A stretch of 64,000 nucleotides of DNA. It comes from Bradysia coprophila (Eukaryota > Arthropoda > Insecta > Diptera > Sciaridae). The DNA is taken from the NCBI RefSeq assembly GCF_014529535.1, contig NW_023503584.1, forward strand, positions 3,122,415 through 3,186,414, given 5' to 3'. The stretch's first letter is position 1, and every line of letters begins with the position of its first letter. Shown in pieces: positions 22,819-37,210 of the stretch. A program made the position numbers and the translations under genes. The notes beneath the pieces were generated by a model. It searched no databases. It saw nothing but the letters and a program-made list of their open reading frames with translations, and was not told the DNA's origin.

Positions 22819-25150
22819 ATAGCCATATGTGACAGGTTAAATTGAAGATTTTTGTTTATGTTTCATGATTTGGAGCTACTGTTAATGAATATAAATCAAC
22901 TTTCGCAACCATTGGAATGAAACGTTTTATTCGTAACTAGGGTAAAGTGTTTTTCTGGCCTTCGGCTCGGGTAGCAACACTGCACACTCACCAAAAAAAT
23001 CACCCCTTGATACGTAAATAATTATAGACCAAGTCATGTAAAGAGGTTTAAATTAAATTGTACTATGGACAAGGCTCATTGGCAGTCAAGCTACTAGGAT
23101 TTTGTAATCCTATCCACTTGATCTTATCTAATCTATTCAGATTTTAAAATACGTTATCTGGGAACGTTATGCAACTTAGTACAGAAAAGAATATTCCTTA
23201 CACCTTATTGATACGGTATAATATGCGTGCGTGACCAAGTTGACACACCGACCGTTCGAAGTGTAAGTAAATCTATTGGTTTTTCTTAGTGTATCAAGCA
23301 TGTTTTGTTTGAATTGTTCGAGTTCAAATAGATCTTATGAATACTACATGTAAATCAACATACCAGCAAGTTTTCTCATTTTGTTGACTGCTTCTTTTGA
23401 TTCATGTAGAGTAAAAACAGGAATTTACTAAATAATGTTCAGTATACGGTATGTACTGCCTGCCTACAATTTGATTAATATAATCCTACACTTAAACGTA
23501 TTCCCATTAATCCGCTGTTTTCGTTAAAGTCACAGATGAACAGCATTCATGATCAAAGTCCGTTGGGTGTAAAATTTCCAAGGGTTTTTGATACAATTTT
23601 GTTTATAAATTTTATATAATAAAGTTATTTGTATGGCACTGTTTGTTGTTTGATTAAAATCTCTGTTCTTGCTTGTGTGTTGACTTTTTTACTTTTTTTT
23701 ATTTATGACGTGGATTTCATTTTTATTTGTCTACTAATCACGAGTTGTTGATCTTTCGTATAAATTCACTTTGTTAACACGAATTGACTTTCGTTTAAAA
23801 AAAAATGAACGATTTTGTGGTTTAACGCGCTTTGTTATTGGAAAGGTATCATTTTATTTTTTGGTGTTTACACAGTCAATGCAGTCAATACACCTATAAT
23901 GCAACTGATGTTCAATTAGTATAACTTTAGTCCACACACATATCTTTAAGATTTTCGCTGAACAGTCCGGAAGTAAACACGAATTCCTTTGTTGATTCAA
24001 TGTTAAATGTAACATTTACGACAAAGTGAGACACTCATAAAGCAAACAAATTACAAATTTTCAATTCTTCGAAATTCTTTACTTTAAACGAACCAGTGAT
24101 ATACAACGAAACAACACAATATGCTTCTTGCATTTACTTATCTGTCATCAAATGTGTCATCGCGTCTACTAATATAAACGAAACAAAACTTTTTATTTCA
24201 TTGATATGGTAGCTATTTCTTCACATCTGGCCACTATAATATTTGATTGAACCGAAACATGTTTTTTGTGTAAAGATAATGCACTAAAACTGAATTCTAA
24301 AACCACTTTATTTTTCACAGCAAAAAATCTTATTTCACTTTAGAGTTCAGTTTTTTTCATGTAGGTGGAGAATGGCACAATTTATTGGATTTATTCGAAC
24401 CGCAGAACACACACAATTCACACTTCAACAAAAGAACCATACGAAACGGCGAAATAAACACTAAAATTTCGCCAGATTGTTTATTTTCTTAAAAACATTA
24501 CATCAAAATTAATTTTATTCCATTTCGAAGAACTTCTCTATTCTTTACTACACTACACAGCGTCGGCCATATTTTATTGTGTTGTATTAGCTATGGTTAA
24601 CGAAATCATGAATTATCTGTATATTCATTACTCAGTTTGTGAATGTGTGCATGGTAATAGTAGGGGTCCTGAAGGGATAGTTTTAGTGCGTATGTACTTG
24701 TTTCGCCGGAATATTAGCAGGGTGAATTACAACCAAAGTATATAAACATGATATACATGGTATGTTCCAAGGTTATTGACCTGTCATCCATAGAGCCATA
24801 ACCAAAAATTATTGACAAATTGATTGCGAAGGAGTGATGTTCTTGCTTTGTGGCTGCTCTCGTTCGTTTTCGGCTTGTCAAAAATCATTTTTACCGTACG
24901 ATGGAACAAACCAAGGTTCTGAAAGAACAGGTTAAGACACTTACGAAGGTGGGTGAAACACAAATCTTGACAATTCAGACATGTATATTGTCTTTCACAA
25001 CCTTGGAACAAACATATTGAATTTATCCCCGATGCGTAGGAGACCTAATTCAAAATTTTCTTTTTCATGTGTCGGGTCCGAAAATGAGTGAGTTTCGAGA
25101 TTTTTCTCGGGTTTTCGACCCCTTACATGAAAATTTTTTTGAGTATAGAA

Positions 25151-25593
25151 AAGAAAGATTTGAATTAGGTCTCTTTCTATAAATAAATAACTCTAGCTAC
25201 AAAGAGCGACACGAATTAGACCTAATTTTCTTTTGTTCTCTTGTCAAGGTTGACAGTAAAACAAAAGATAAACTGAATTTGGTTTCTTTCGGTACATTTT
25301 CATACCAACGCATACTCACTTCGTTCGGGCTACAACTCGCGAAATTGCCTAAAATCAAACGTCCAAAACAGATACACAAATAACTATTAGTCTCATGTCA
25401 ATTTTGTTAGGAAAAAATTTAGGATTCCTTCGGCGTTGGTATGAAAAAATACCGAAAGAAACCAAATTCAATTTATCTTTTGTTTTACTGTCAACCTTGA
25501 CAAGAGAACAAAAGAAAATTAGGTCTAATTCGTGTCGCTATGTGTAGCTAGAGTTACTTATTTATAGAAAGAGGCCTAATTCAAATCTTTCTT
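25151..25593. mobile_element. Long-armed fold-back element (161-bp inverted arms)
   Basis: Arms 25151-25311 and 25433-25593 are about 95% complementary and share AAGAAAGATTTGAATTAGG, CTAATTTTCTTTTGTTCTC and CATACCAACGC. The 121-bp spacer contains CGTTCGGGCTACAACTCGCG and ACGTCCAAAACAG, half of the element at 43664. Outer GAGACCTAATTCAAAA (25040) and AATTAGGCCTCTTTC (about 25634-25648) suggest a larger unit of about 25040-25655. Confidence 0.75.
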
Positions 25594-28104
25594 TTTTATA
25601 CTGACAAAATTGACAGTAGAACAATTTTTTTAATTAGGCCTCTTTCGCGCTTCTATAGTATAGTACACCTCTACAGTAAGTATTGGAAGCACAAATTTTT
25701 ATCTCAGCGGTCCGTACTATAAAAGGTACATATACGACAAATACATCGTACCATATTCAAGCTGACACTATTGTTGTATGTTTTCAATGTGAAATTTTAA
25801 CCACATGTTTACAAAACCATTGATAAAATTAATTGACATGATACATAATTGTTAATTAGGAATTTCAGTCGACTTTAATTCACTAAAGTCGTCCAATGAA
25901 GACGCTCATTTGTTGGCATAATTTGATTTTCCAAGTTTAATTTTGCGATAACTTTGATGAACTTTGCAAAAAGTTGAGTTGATTTTTCATGTTGTACAAA
26001 AAACATATTGAAAACAGGGAAATGTGAGCAGGTTGACTGTACCAATTATTTGAATGACAAGATTCTGTCGTGAAAATATTTTAAAACTACAAAATTGGTA
26101 GGGATAAAAATTAATTGTCACGTTCTTGTGCGATTATTGGCCTCGGCCTCTCCTCTGATCAACAAAATTCACACGAAAATTGGAATTTTCTTCTTGTTAT
26201 CTCTTGTTATCTATTAGAATGTGACTAGGGATAAAAGGTTGAAAAGTAGAGTTTTCGTGTGTAGTTTGTTGATCCGAGGCAAAATCAAGGTAAATAAACC
26301 CACGAAAACGAGACTTTTAATTTGTATCCTGAGTTATGTTATGGATTTTACATGGGAATAAAAAACAACCACATCATCAGGACGACGACCATCATCACAT
26401 GAAGTGAATATTTGTATGAAATCCGTCATTTTATCGTCAACTGTAATGTGTCATCCGCGTATCTGTATTTGCATGACCTCCCCAAAGACTTGATATGATA
26501 GAGCTAATAGATTTTTTTTTTGAGCGTCACCTTTTTCATCTGTTAATGAAAGTGAAGATCAAAAATATGCATTAAATTGTAACTAATGTCGTCTTATATA
26601 GCGAAATAAATGTTAAATCTACAAAAGTAAGAGAGTTCAAGATACTTCGAACAAAAGTAGTGATAGACAGACTAGATAATGCTATTGGTTATACATATTG
26701 TGCATACCGTCTTTGTAAAGCTAACGAAGTTTATTTTACTTGAAACCAAAGCCAGGGATACCACAACTTTCAGACTGTAGGAAATCTACTATTCTAATTG
26801 ATTCAGCTATTAATTAAGACGGAGCCAAACGTAACCGAAACGATTCAATTTTAATCGGTAAAATTTCACTTCTCTTAAGATTTTAGTTAGATGTCTCATC
26901 AAAATTAAGGAAATTATCGCTCACTTTTGTCATCACAGGAGATAACAGATGACAGCTGACAGAAACGGCTATCTTAAAAGCTTTCTGACATTTCCTGTTT
27001 TCAATTATCCAAGAGGGTCTAGATTCGAAATCAAAGTTCGTTACTTTACATCGCAATATCTTGGGTGTACCGTACTGTCTCGCACCTTCTGAGAAAAAAG
27101 TACTGCTTCTTATCGCTGTTAGGTTAGCAAATAAGTCTGATACAGGTAATGGTCGCAACGAGATTCGAAAGTGATCCGAAACCAATTGATACGAAAAAAC
27201 AGGCGGTTGGAAAATTATTCTGGTTTAAGCTGGCATCAATACAGAAATAACTGTCGTTGGGCGTTATCTACAATAGAATTAGGTTTCGAAATTCCTGTGG
27301 GATAAATGTGGGATAACATATTTGCACAAATGGCTAAGTCGTTTGGGGAGAAAACTGTTGGTATAATTGAATGGTGGACTTAACGGCCAATCCAACCACA
27401 GAGAACCTCGTACACTACATGATCATGTCGTTCTTGCCAGTTTCTACCATTCGTATCACAGTTCGAGTTCGAAATAGTTGAAAAACCGATTACACATTTT
27501 TGATATTTTTATCTGAAAATGTTGTTGTGACTTTTCATTGAAATAGCTTTTTACGACTGGTACATGGTTTAGTATATTCTAATGTCAATTTTTAGCTTTC
27601 ATTACATTCAGTTCATCAATCAATAATTTCCACTTACCGGTATCCTTTTAATAGAAGTTCTAAGAATTCCCTTTCACACTGACTTTAACTTATTCGTTCA
27701 TAACTTATTCGCCTGGAATAAGATCTGAAGTCGAAATACAATGCCATTGATTAATGTACAGATTTTTCATATATCATTGACGGACAACACTGTACTGAAA
27801 GTTTACTGTTCAGCTTTTTTTCTCTTGCCCTTTCAGACACAAAATTTTTCCATTTTCATTTATTTGATGTGACACCACCGTAATCGATATATTTCACAAC
27901 ACAAATTGCTTTTTCAATGCGCTTTTTGATTGTACGGTTACGTCGAAAATCGTCCTCCGGTAACTGATGCTTTTTTCACCGAATAATTTTCCATAATTTT
28001 TTTTTTCTATTTTTGTTTGGCCGACTGAATTGAAGTTTTTCCACAAATACATCCCATGAAATCATAAACCATTCACAACTACCATTGTAAATAGGAGATT
28101 TTTT

Positions 28105-28775
28105 AGCCCCGTACGAAGTATAAAGGGGCTTATAGCATTACGATGCCGTGTGTAATTGATGGAATTCGAAGCAGACGGATCCGCAATAAAAAATTCGTAA
28201 GTTAGGGCCGCCGGCCGCCTAAGGGTTTTAAAGTCTTTTTTGGTAAATCAAAAAACATTATTCAAATTGGGTGAGTGGACCGAGTGTTAGGGCCGTAGAA
28301 GTGAAAGGCTACTCGGCCCTAAGTGTATTTTGCATATGACTCGAGTAAATTTTATCCGATTTTCCTAATTTTTGTTTCATTTGGAAGGTAATCGAAGGCC
28401 GAATAGAATGTTGTTGAAAAATTTTTAAATTTGGGTCCTTGGACTGAGCCCGGTACTAGGTCCTATGTGTATATATAATATACTTAATAAATTACAATTT
28501 TAAGTCAATTTGAAAATTCATTTCATAATAATTTTTATCTATCTAGGTGAAATAATAGCAGTGAAAAAGTGCAATTATTTCGCCGTCGGTAGATAAAATA
28601 GCGTATTTACCTCTGTCTAAATGTGTCTAAATAAACATGTAATAAACATGTGGACAGAGGCGAATAATCTACTATTATTAAGTACGTTTACGGGCGTAAT
28701 AGGCTTACGGTCAAAGTAGGGCGACAGACGCACTAGGGTCACATTCGCAATAGATAAACGGGTTCGTACGGGGCT
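28105..28775. mobile_element. Element bounded by AGCCCCGTACGAA inverted ends
   Basis: AGCCCCGTACGAA at 28105-28117 is mirrored by TTCGTACGGGGCT at 28763-28775. The interior is more GC-rich than its surroundings (for example GGGCCGCCGGCCGCC near 28205). It encodes only a 67-residue minus-strand frame that I do not recognise. It is probably non-autonomous. Confidence 0.55.
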
Positions 28776-31700
28776 CAGTCGCAGCAAACGCTCCGACTGT
28801 TCTGATGGCTCGTTTTTCAACCAAATAGTATAATCGTGAATAACGAAAGCTTTTTAGCGTAAAGTTGTACAGGCGTAAAGTTGTAGGTAGTCTTCAAGTA
28901 GTGGTACGGTATACGCAATTGGGTACATGCGATCGGATACGAGAAAAGAACTTCGTGCTCTTTTTGAATTATTTAAATTTCGGCATTCGTATTATCGATT
29001 TTCCACTTAGTATACCGACTAGACATGTTGACGCGATTAATGATTGACAGTCTGAATGGAATTGTAATGTTGATTGTTGATTATCTGTCGATCATTTCGG
29101 AATAATATTTTGCTGTTTTGTTATTTAGACTAGTCTTTTGTTTTGAGGTTTGGAATCCCTTCAATTGAAATGAACATTTTACGCTGAAATATCAGAGTCC
29201 ATTTTGATTATACGGGAACGGCACACGCGTATTAATTCATATTCAATGGATGGATAGAAAAACCTACTCCCGGAAAGACTAATACATAGATGGTAGCCAT
29301 AAGCCATATACACACATGCACACATTGCTCTGTAAACAAACTTTCATTTTTTTTTTCATAAAGTTTTTAAGCAATAAGGCTTCCTGTAAATTTTATTTTT
29401 TAACGGAAATGAAGTTAATTGCTACTTGTGAGCAAATTAATTACATTTCTGTACTACTAGATACAAGCCACAAGCATCAATTAATATGATAATGTGTCCT
29501 TCCTCTTCACTCCACGCAGAACGTAAGTTACAGGCACCCTTGTTGATTTAAACTTTTTTTTTCATTTTTCTGTTATTACTGAATGGAATAACGTTTTTTT
29601 GGAATGGGATATGCTGGAAATTTCGAAATTTCTTTCAGCTATGGCTTTTGGTTTGAGATTCAAATATTCACTGAAAAATCTTAAGATTGGTTTAGCAGTT
29701 TCATTATCACATTTCCCCAATCTATACCTAGCAACATCTCCTCATTAACGCATGTATCCAATTAAGTCAGTGGAGCTCATTTAAATTTTTCTATTTGTTC
29801 CCATAAAGTAACCGAAATTGCTGTGCGCCAAAAATTCAAATGATATGCCTCCATCTACTCAGAGAAAATTTTGCTTAATCTAATGGATTTTGGTTTATGT
29901 TTTATTGCAGCAATAAATTAATAGAATAACGACTCCAGAACCCCTTATTAAGCAAAATGAAAATCCTAGTCTGGCCACTTTCGCGCGGCTGTATAATATA
30001 ATTGTAATTAAAGCTTTATATTTTCCACAATCTCTCCCAACCACTAGAAACCATGCAAATGGAATTATATATTTTGCTGATAAAACTTAAATATAGAAAT
30101 TCATCATTACGTCCCATTCGGATATAGTTTTGGAAAGTTTACTCCGAACTGGAGTAGGTGGGGGGATAGAAATTAAACGCTTCCTTGAATAAAATGTCTT
30201 TGAAGATTTTGTTGTTGGTGAATATTATTTATAATCCTCAGTAGGTTTTCATCGAAGATATTATATTTGATGTGAATTAATAAAAAACTAATGAAGTGTA
30301 ATGTTTTCCTCATTCATACCATGTTCTTTTCTCTAGCACGGTCGAACTTATCCCCTAATTTTATACAGCCAAATACTCAGTGTCAGCAGACAATATCCAT
30401 ACATATATACGAACATTGTGAGTGTGTGTTGAGAACTAACACCACTAACGCAAGCTAGAAACTAGTAGGGTGATTGAAGGGGTTGGAAAATCGTTTTTCA
30501 GTAGAGTAGTAGATGAAGATTCACTAATTGTATCAGTAAAATGTCGATACGCAATTTTATGGAATATATTTGGAAAATAAAATTCGAATTTTCAGTTTTA
30601 TACATCTTGCATTGATTTATACGCTGCGGCATTTTCCGAACTTCTAACATGAACTTTTGTCATACGCATCACCACCAACAACAACAATACCCCCACTATA
30701 GCAAAGACTGAAAAAAATCTATTTTTCTTTGTGGGCTGTTCTGTTGGATAAGCAAGTAGCAAGAAAGCTTTTTGTTTCGTTCCAGTTCAATTTATATGTT
30801 AGTTAGTAAAGCTCAGCTACGGTGCTTGGACACACACATAAAAGCAAATAAATATAATCGCCCGAGTATATTTAATACGAGGGAGAGATACTGAAATACC
30901 AAAAAAGAAAAATGTAATTTTGTGATTATTGTTTCGTATTTATTAATCCAGTCAACTAAATAATATTATTTGGGAACATCAGAGAAGGTTCTGTTTTCCT
31001 ATGGAAAAAAAACGAAATGTGTGTTAGCGTTTGATGTGTGTGCAAAAAAGATATTTTTACTCGAGTTTTTCATTTTAATTTTTCTCTGATACGGAAGAAA
31101 ATTTTCGTTCCTTTTTGACTAGTGGAACATGGCATAAATGTGCAATAGAGTAATACCCCTTTTCGCACTTCGTTCAATCGATGAAAAACCCCCATAACCA
31201 GGAATTTGGACATTTTTTTTTCTTCATCGTTTTGACCTCATTCCAAAAAGTGAAATTATTGTTTGAATGCGAGTCTCATTTTTACGTTCAAAAAAACTCG
31301 TTGCTATCCGACTGATAAAAAGCCCCCGAAACCTCGCGTTGAATAATTCAAGTTTAAAAAAGGAATAGAGAAGAGGAACAAAAAGACAATTAAAACGCCA
31401 AGTGTGTGGCATAACCCAACAGTGTTTCGTTTGTGATTGTGCTTTATCATCGGAAAATTGAATAATTTTAAAGGTCAAACTTTGTGTTTTCGAAGGCACC
31501 AAAGTGTAAAAAGAATATCATTTTTATCGTATTATGCAACTGGGATAGGAGAGTGGATAATATATAGCGGTATGTATTTTCGCTCAAAACGGTAACCAAT
31601 ATTCATGATTTCTTATATATTTATGTTGCCAAGTTGTCACTATGGTGGGATGTGAATCAGACATTTATACGCTTTTTTTATCGATTTGTTTTGAAAACGG

Positions 31701-33580
31701 AAACATTAACATAGAAAATCAATGAGACATGCCTAATTTGTCATAAAAATCAATATCTAAGCTGTGTATGTTGTGTATGATGTATATATAATAGCAATAG
31801 GTGCATTAAGCTCACATCCTGGCACTCTGTTCGTTTATCCATTCAAATAATAATATTGCCGGATATTGGCAAATTAAACATTTATTATTAAATGAAAGAA
31901 GTCCTCCTGGATACCATTAAATATGGTGTACGAATACGTACACAACGAACAGTTGAGATGGAAGTAATACAATTTTTTCTCGTCTGCTACTTGCGCTGCT
32001 ATCCATTTCTTTTATGGAATTAAAATTACTCTAATTGGAACAGCCAAGAGTTGACTGCAAATGTAATGCAGTTATCATCTGCATTACTAGGGGTTAGTTG
32101 ACACAAAAATATTGTATGAAAAACCACTTCCCAATGTCACAGGCCGAAAATAATTTTGGATTCAACTCCCTGGAAAATAGTGTCAAAGGCCCATAGAAAC
32201 GGGAACATTCAAAAATGTAAATTTGGTTTAATTTTTCAAATGGTTTGGGGGTAGAAAGTTGATGCCTTTTTGTCAACCTTGAACGCGTAAAATGGTATTG
32301 TGAGTGTTAGGTATGTAACGTACCGAAAATAAGTAGCTAAGCAGCCAACAGAGTTTTTTTTTATTCGTTGTGATATTATCTCTCAACGATTTATGTAAAT
32401 GGTTGTCATACCTGCATAATAAATGTGAAATCACAATTTTCCGATGTTAACCGGCAATAAATTCAGTGGTTTGGTGAAGTCTTTTAAGAATTTCTCGTAT
32501 TTCTTGCACGTAATTTACATTGATCAACGCGAATAAACCCGAGTTTGACTAACCATTAGGAAATTCGATAGTTCCATCTAATTCCATCTAGTTCCATCTT
32601 GTCAATACCATAAATGCTTACAGAAATCAACAAGTAAGGCAATTTTCCCTTTAAGCATTTGCGATCTATGACAAATGAATGATTTGTGAAGGAATAAATA
32701 TTTAGTACCTGGCTCATGCGAAAATTGACCCTGCGACAATGAATAATTTCCTTTCGACTATTTTCAGGTAGTTTTTTTCCATTACGATCCAATAGATACG
32801 AGCCATAGCACTGCTACTAGCATTGACGTAGAAAACTTTCTGAGAGCAGTGCTACATACGTCCACTATTTTACTCAGCAAAGCAAAACAATGACTGTATG
32901 AAACAATGTCCGAATCCTAATTATCCTCTTAGGGAAACACTTCGTTCAGTGAAATATAGTTCAGAACAGCCCAATACAGCCCGGCTCCGGTGAACGTACT
33001 CACTTTATATGTATTTGGCTGGGCTGAAATTTCGTTTTTAAAAAAGCTAGATATGTACAGAAATTTTCCTAGAGCAACGTTCATGGAACTTTATCTCATC
33101 TATTAACTGACCGATCTCAGAGGCAGACGAGTCCAAGTCAAAGAACACGGATTTACTTTATATGAGAAATAAATTTTATCTAATTTCAACTTAAATTAAG
33201 TTGAACTGAAAATTATTGTCTATTGCTTCATACTTAATTCTTTGCGCTCGATTTTTGTGTAAAATAACTTCACTCTGTAAATATCCATGAAATGTTTGAG
33301 CAGTGAAGTTCATAAAAATAGTCACAAAATGGGATAGAATCTCTATAGCTTTAGTTTTAAAACAGCCTTCGCCACTAGTTAGTTGATAGGCTGGGCTGGA
33401 GCTGGAGCTGGAAATCGACCTGAAAATCTTCTAGCAGATCTAATTTTCATACTTAGAACGTTTTTTTCTCAGTCATCTTATCAAATCGAGTGTAGCCAAT
33501 AGTTATTTGTTCAACGAGGGAAAAAAAATTATAAATTTCATTTCGAGGTTTTGGAGAGCGTATTGAGTGTCAAGTGTCAC

Positions 33581-34390
33581 CACGGCTGAGTAAAATAAAC
33601 CAGGCAGGAGCGGTTCATTTTTTAAACGTCATATAAGGGATCTAAAACACTATATGAAAATGAACTCAAATGAACACTCTCATAAATTGAATAATTTTAT
33701 TCGCAAAATATAAGTCTACTTCTACTGATTGATTCTTTTGAAAAACAGCTTACCGAAATCGGACGCATTTTCCAGTGGACTTTTTATATGTGCCTAGAAA
33801 GGTATTCGACCCTAAAAACCAAAACCACTTTCAAAAAAATTCTTCGAAGCTTGTGTGGCTGGTGAAAGGTGAGCAAAAACCGAAAAATTGCAATTTTCTT
33901 ACAAAAATTTCTCCAGTTGCACGAGACGTACAGGGTCGTGTAGGGTGTCATTAGAAAGGTAATCACACGTACTATTGAGCCGAATAGGGACTTATTGGGT
34001 TTAAAATTCATTGACACTGAAATATGTGCAGTTGAAATTTTCAACCGAAGACTTACACTGTTTTACTCAAATTTCTCGAGGTACACAAAACGTACATGGT
34101 CGTGTAGGGTGTCATTTGACAGGTAATTTAATGTGCTTTTGTGCCAAATATGGTCTTATGTGGTTTGGATGCATCCACGATGAAATAGAAGTTTAAATGT
34201 TTAGGTGTACATATTTCCTCATAGATGCATCCAAACTTCATAAGCCTCTATTTGGCCCAAAAGCACATTAAATTACCTTTCAAATGACACCCTACACGAC
34301 CATGTACGTTTTTTCAAAAGAATCTAGTTAGATTATTCAAGTCGCTTGTCAAATCAAGCGCTGCTGCCTGGTTTACTTTACTCTACTGTG
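33581..34390. mobile_element. 810-bp member of the CACGGCAGAG hAT-like family
   Basis: The ends are CACGGCTGAGTAAAATAAAC and, inverted, CACAGTAGAGTAAAGTAAAC. Flanks AGTGTCAC and AAAGTCAC match at 6 of 8 bases, consistent with an old 8-bp duplication. The interior has three related copies of a GGTCGTGTAGGGTGTCAT segment (about 33930, 34100 and, inverted, 34280). The subterminal GGAGCGGTTCATTTTTTAAA matches the right arm of the copy at 60471. Confidence 0.75.
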
Positions 34391-34731
34391 AAAGTCACCC
34401 AAGAAAACGCAATTTTCAACTAAACAACGTTTTTCACAATAAAGAATGTCGAAGTTTCAGTAGAGGCGAGAAAATGACTATAGGGCCAAATAATGACAAA
34501 GAAGAAAATGTTGCGAAAGGGAGAATCATTAGTATATGTAGAAACCACAGATAACATGAACTCATCTGATGTCGGTTATAAAGAATAATCACCAGTTCAG
34601 TGAATTGATAATTATATCTGATCATCCCAACGATTCTTTTATGACTAACAAGAAAATTAATATGATTATGATCGACATTACCTCTGCCATTATTAACCTT
34701 GCTTCTTGTCATTAAAATTACTATTTACGGA

Positions 34732-34873
34732 CATCTGTTATCGACAAACACGTCAAAAACTATAATGAGATCTACCAACATCGTCTTTTAAAGCTAATCA
34801 AATGTTGAAGCGAATGATGTGAAAGATTTAATTCAGATTCAAAAAGGCCTAGATCAAATCAAGTAATAGATTC
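34732..34873 (-). repeat. Interspersed repeat copy, minus orientation
   Basis: Read on the minus strand it shows GAATCTATTACTTGATTTG, then AAATCTTTCACATCATTCG and ends TTTGTCGATAACAGATG. It has the same order and spacing as the plus-strand copies at 15338 and 41299. Confidence 0.6.
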
Positions 34874-36971
34874 GATAAAGCTGTACTAATAATATGCTTG
34901 TCGTTTGTCAACAGACAACGGTGTTGATATCAAAGAATAGTTGGTTTTAAACGTTAATTTCGTTCATAATTTCAAAAGATAAGAACATTTTTCTGCCATC
35001 AACCGACATTCTAAAATATTTGAAATTATTCGAAAGATTTTTAGGTTTTATAACTCCATGCATTGCATAGCTTGTTGCTTTCTCAAATATTTTGTTTGTT
35101 GTGCCCCGAAAATTATATCAGCTAGTTAAGTAGGTCACACCCGGTTTTCAACACTTATTATAATAATGGGAACCGATAAAATGAGACTGGTTTTCTCCTC
35201 GAATGCTACATTTCGAGCTTACGCTTACACAAACGCGAATGCATGAACATTTTCAAATCGAATTCGTGTCGTTGAAATTAAAACGTCCATTAAGAACTCT
35301 AAATATTTTATCACCCCTTTAGATATTACAGTACACCCAATAGAATCTGTGAAAGAATATCCCGTACAAAAATCTATTACGAACGGATTAGAAGATGCTG
35401 GGTGAATGAAAGATATATCACGATTATACAGCTTCGGTGCACAGAAATAGAATCAACGCCGTAAATCCACTTCCATGTTATAAACCTTAAATTGATTCTT
35501 ATTGAAAATCTATAATTCCATTTCGGATAAGTCAATACAACGTTTCAATTTAATTGCTTTGCTCGTATTTTTAACTTTTCTTCGGTAAATGCAACGGCAT
35601 ATTTCACTGTCAATAGAGGGAACATTCATAAATACCGTTTACCTTTTCGACCATTAGAGTTAGTACTTATGAGTAAGTGTAAATGGCTCTTAGCTTTTCG
35701 ACATGTAATTGAAATGAAAATTGGTACATGTGGGACTCGAACCAACAATATTCACCTTGCCGGTTTCGACCCTTGGTAGAGCTATGTTATAACTTCTTAT
35801 TCCTACCAGATAAAGTGGTTTCAAGGATCTAGGTGGATATTTCACGAGACGGCATTTCCTCGAAATACCATTTTGTAATTGATTCAGCGTCAATACTGTA
35901 AAGAACGGTTTTAGGATTCGTGTGAATTGGTTATTGATCCGAGACATCGTCTCGGAGACGAAGATGAGTTCAATAAACCAGAAAGAGCCGTGCTTCTTCA
36001 ATTTTTTAAGCTGAGTAATCTAAAGGATTTTGTACGCTGATGGCCTGAAACATGAAAGGTACCGTTTTCAACGCATGCACTTTATATATTAATATGTCTC
36101 GTCTACTCCTTCTGGCTATTCACGACTCACGACTGATGGGTTTTATGGATGTGCCCGTAAGGTTATATTTGTTCGCCGACTCTGAATTTCTTTAAGAAAA
36201 CGATAACAAGAAGGGACTACCAATGCAAAATTGAAGTGTACACTTCGATGGATATACTTCTGGTATACATCAACATTACCGATATTAATATGCTCGCACT
36301 TGAAAGAAGCGATATTTAATCATGAAAATTCCATTCGATTCACTATGCAATCCACTGTATACACAAAATACTATACTTTCATTCGTACACTTATACGTTT
36401 TTGTTAGATAAGAAATAATCAATAATTCTAATTACGTTACCTACAACTAACTCGCTCATTTACCATATGGATCAATGTTATGCATATTATTATTATGTGG
36501 GTGACGAATGGTGCTGTTGTTTTGCGTGTATTATATGAATTTTCACTGGTTTTTACCATTTGTAGTTTATGTTTATACCGTAAATTAACAGTGCAGAAAC
36601 CATAAATCAAATAATTTGCAAGGGTGCGTCTACTGTTTGCTATATACTCATTCACAGCCTTTTTCAAAACCTTCATCTGTTATTGACAATTACGATGAAA
36701 ATTAATAACGAGCTTCAGTTATTGTGGGCTTATTTTGAAAAACGTTGAAACTAATGAAGTAAAAGATTCGATTTCAATTGATTAAACAAACTTATATCAA
36801 ATTAAGTAAATCATTAGACAATTTTGCCAGTGATATGTCTGCCGTATGTAATGTGGAAGGTTCATGAAAACATTCATTCATTTTCTGCTTCAGGGGACAT
36901 TAAAAAAAACCGACCCGCTATTTTTATGGATCATTTTGATACCTTAATATACTCCATTCATACGGAAGGAC

Positions 36972-37210
36972 CAGGGCCTATTTTTGGATTTTTTTTGGAA
37001 ATTTTTTCAAAAAATTGCCAAAAATTTCCAAAAACTGCGAACGTCCAAAAACCGAATTTTTCCATCATTTCGAACTGTTTTGCCAACTCCTGAACTCAGC
37101 CTTGCGTTTTAGCTGACTCTCAATTATCTTGTTTGATTCTTGGCACTATCAGCTTTCAAATGAAGTCGAACATGATTAATTAATAAAAGAAAAATCCAAA
37201 ATAGGCCCTG
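36972..37210. mobile_element. hAT-like MITE, CAGGGCCTATTTTTGG family
   Basis: The left end CAGGGCCTATTTTTGGATTT is mirrored by AAATCCAAAATAGGCCCTG. It is flanked by a perfect 8-bp duplication GGAAGGAC (36964-36971 and 37211-37218). A CAGGG terminus and an 8-bp duplication are typical of hAT elements. There is no coding capacity. Confidence 0.85.

Noticed and set aside
26883..27185. 100-codon minus-strand frame in the Caskin upstream region
   Set aside because: Considered as a missing Caskin exon, but it has no ankyrin, SH3 or SAM similarity and lacks a matching donor phase.
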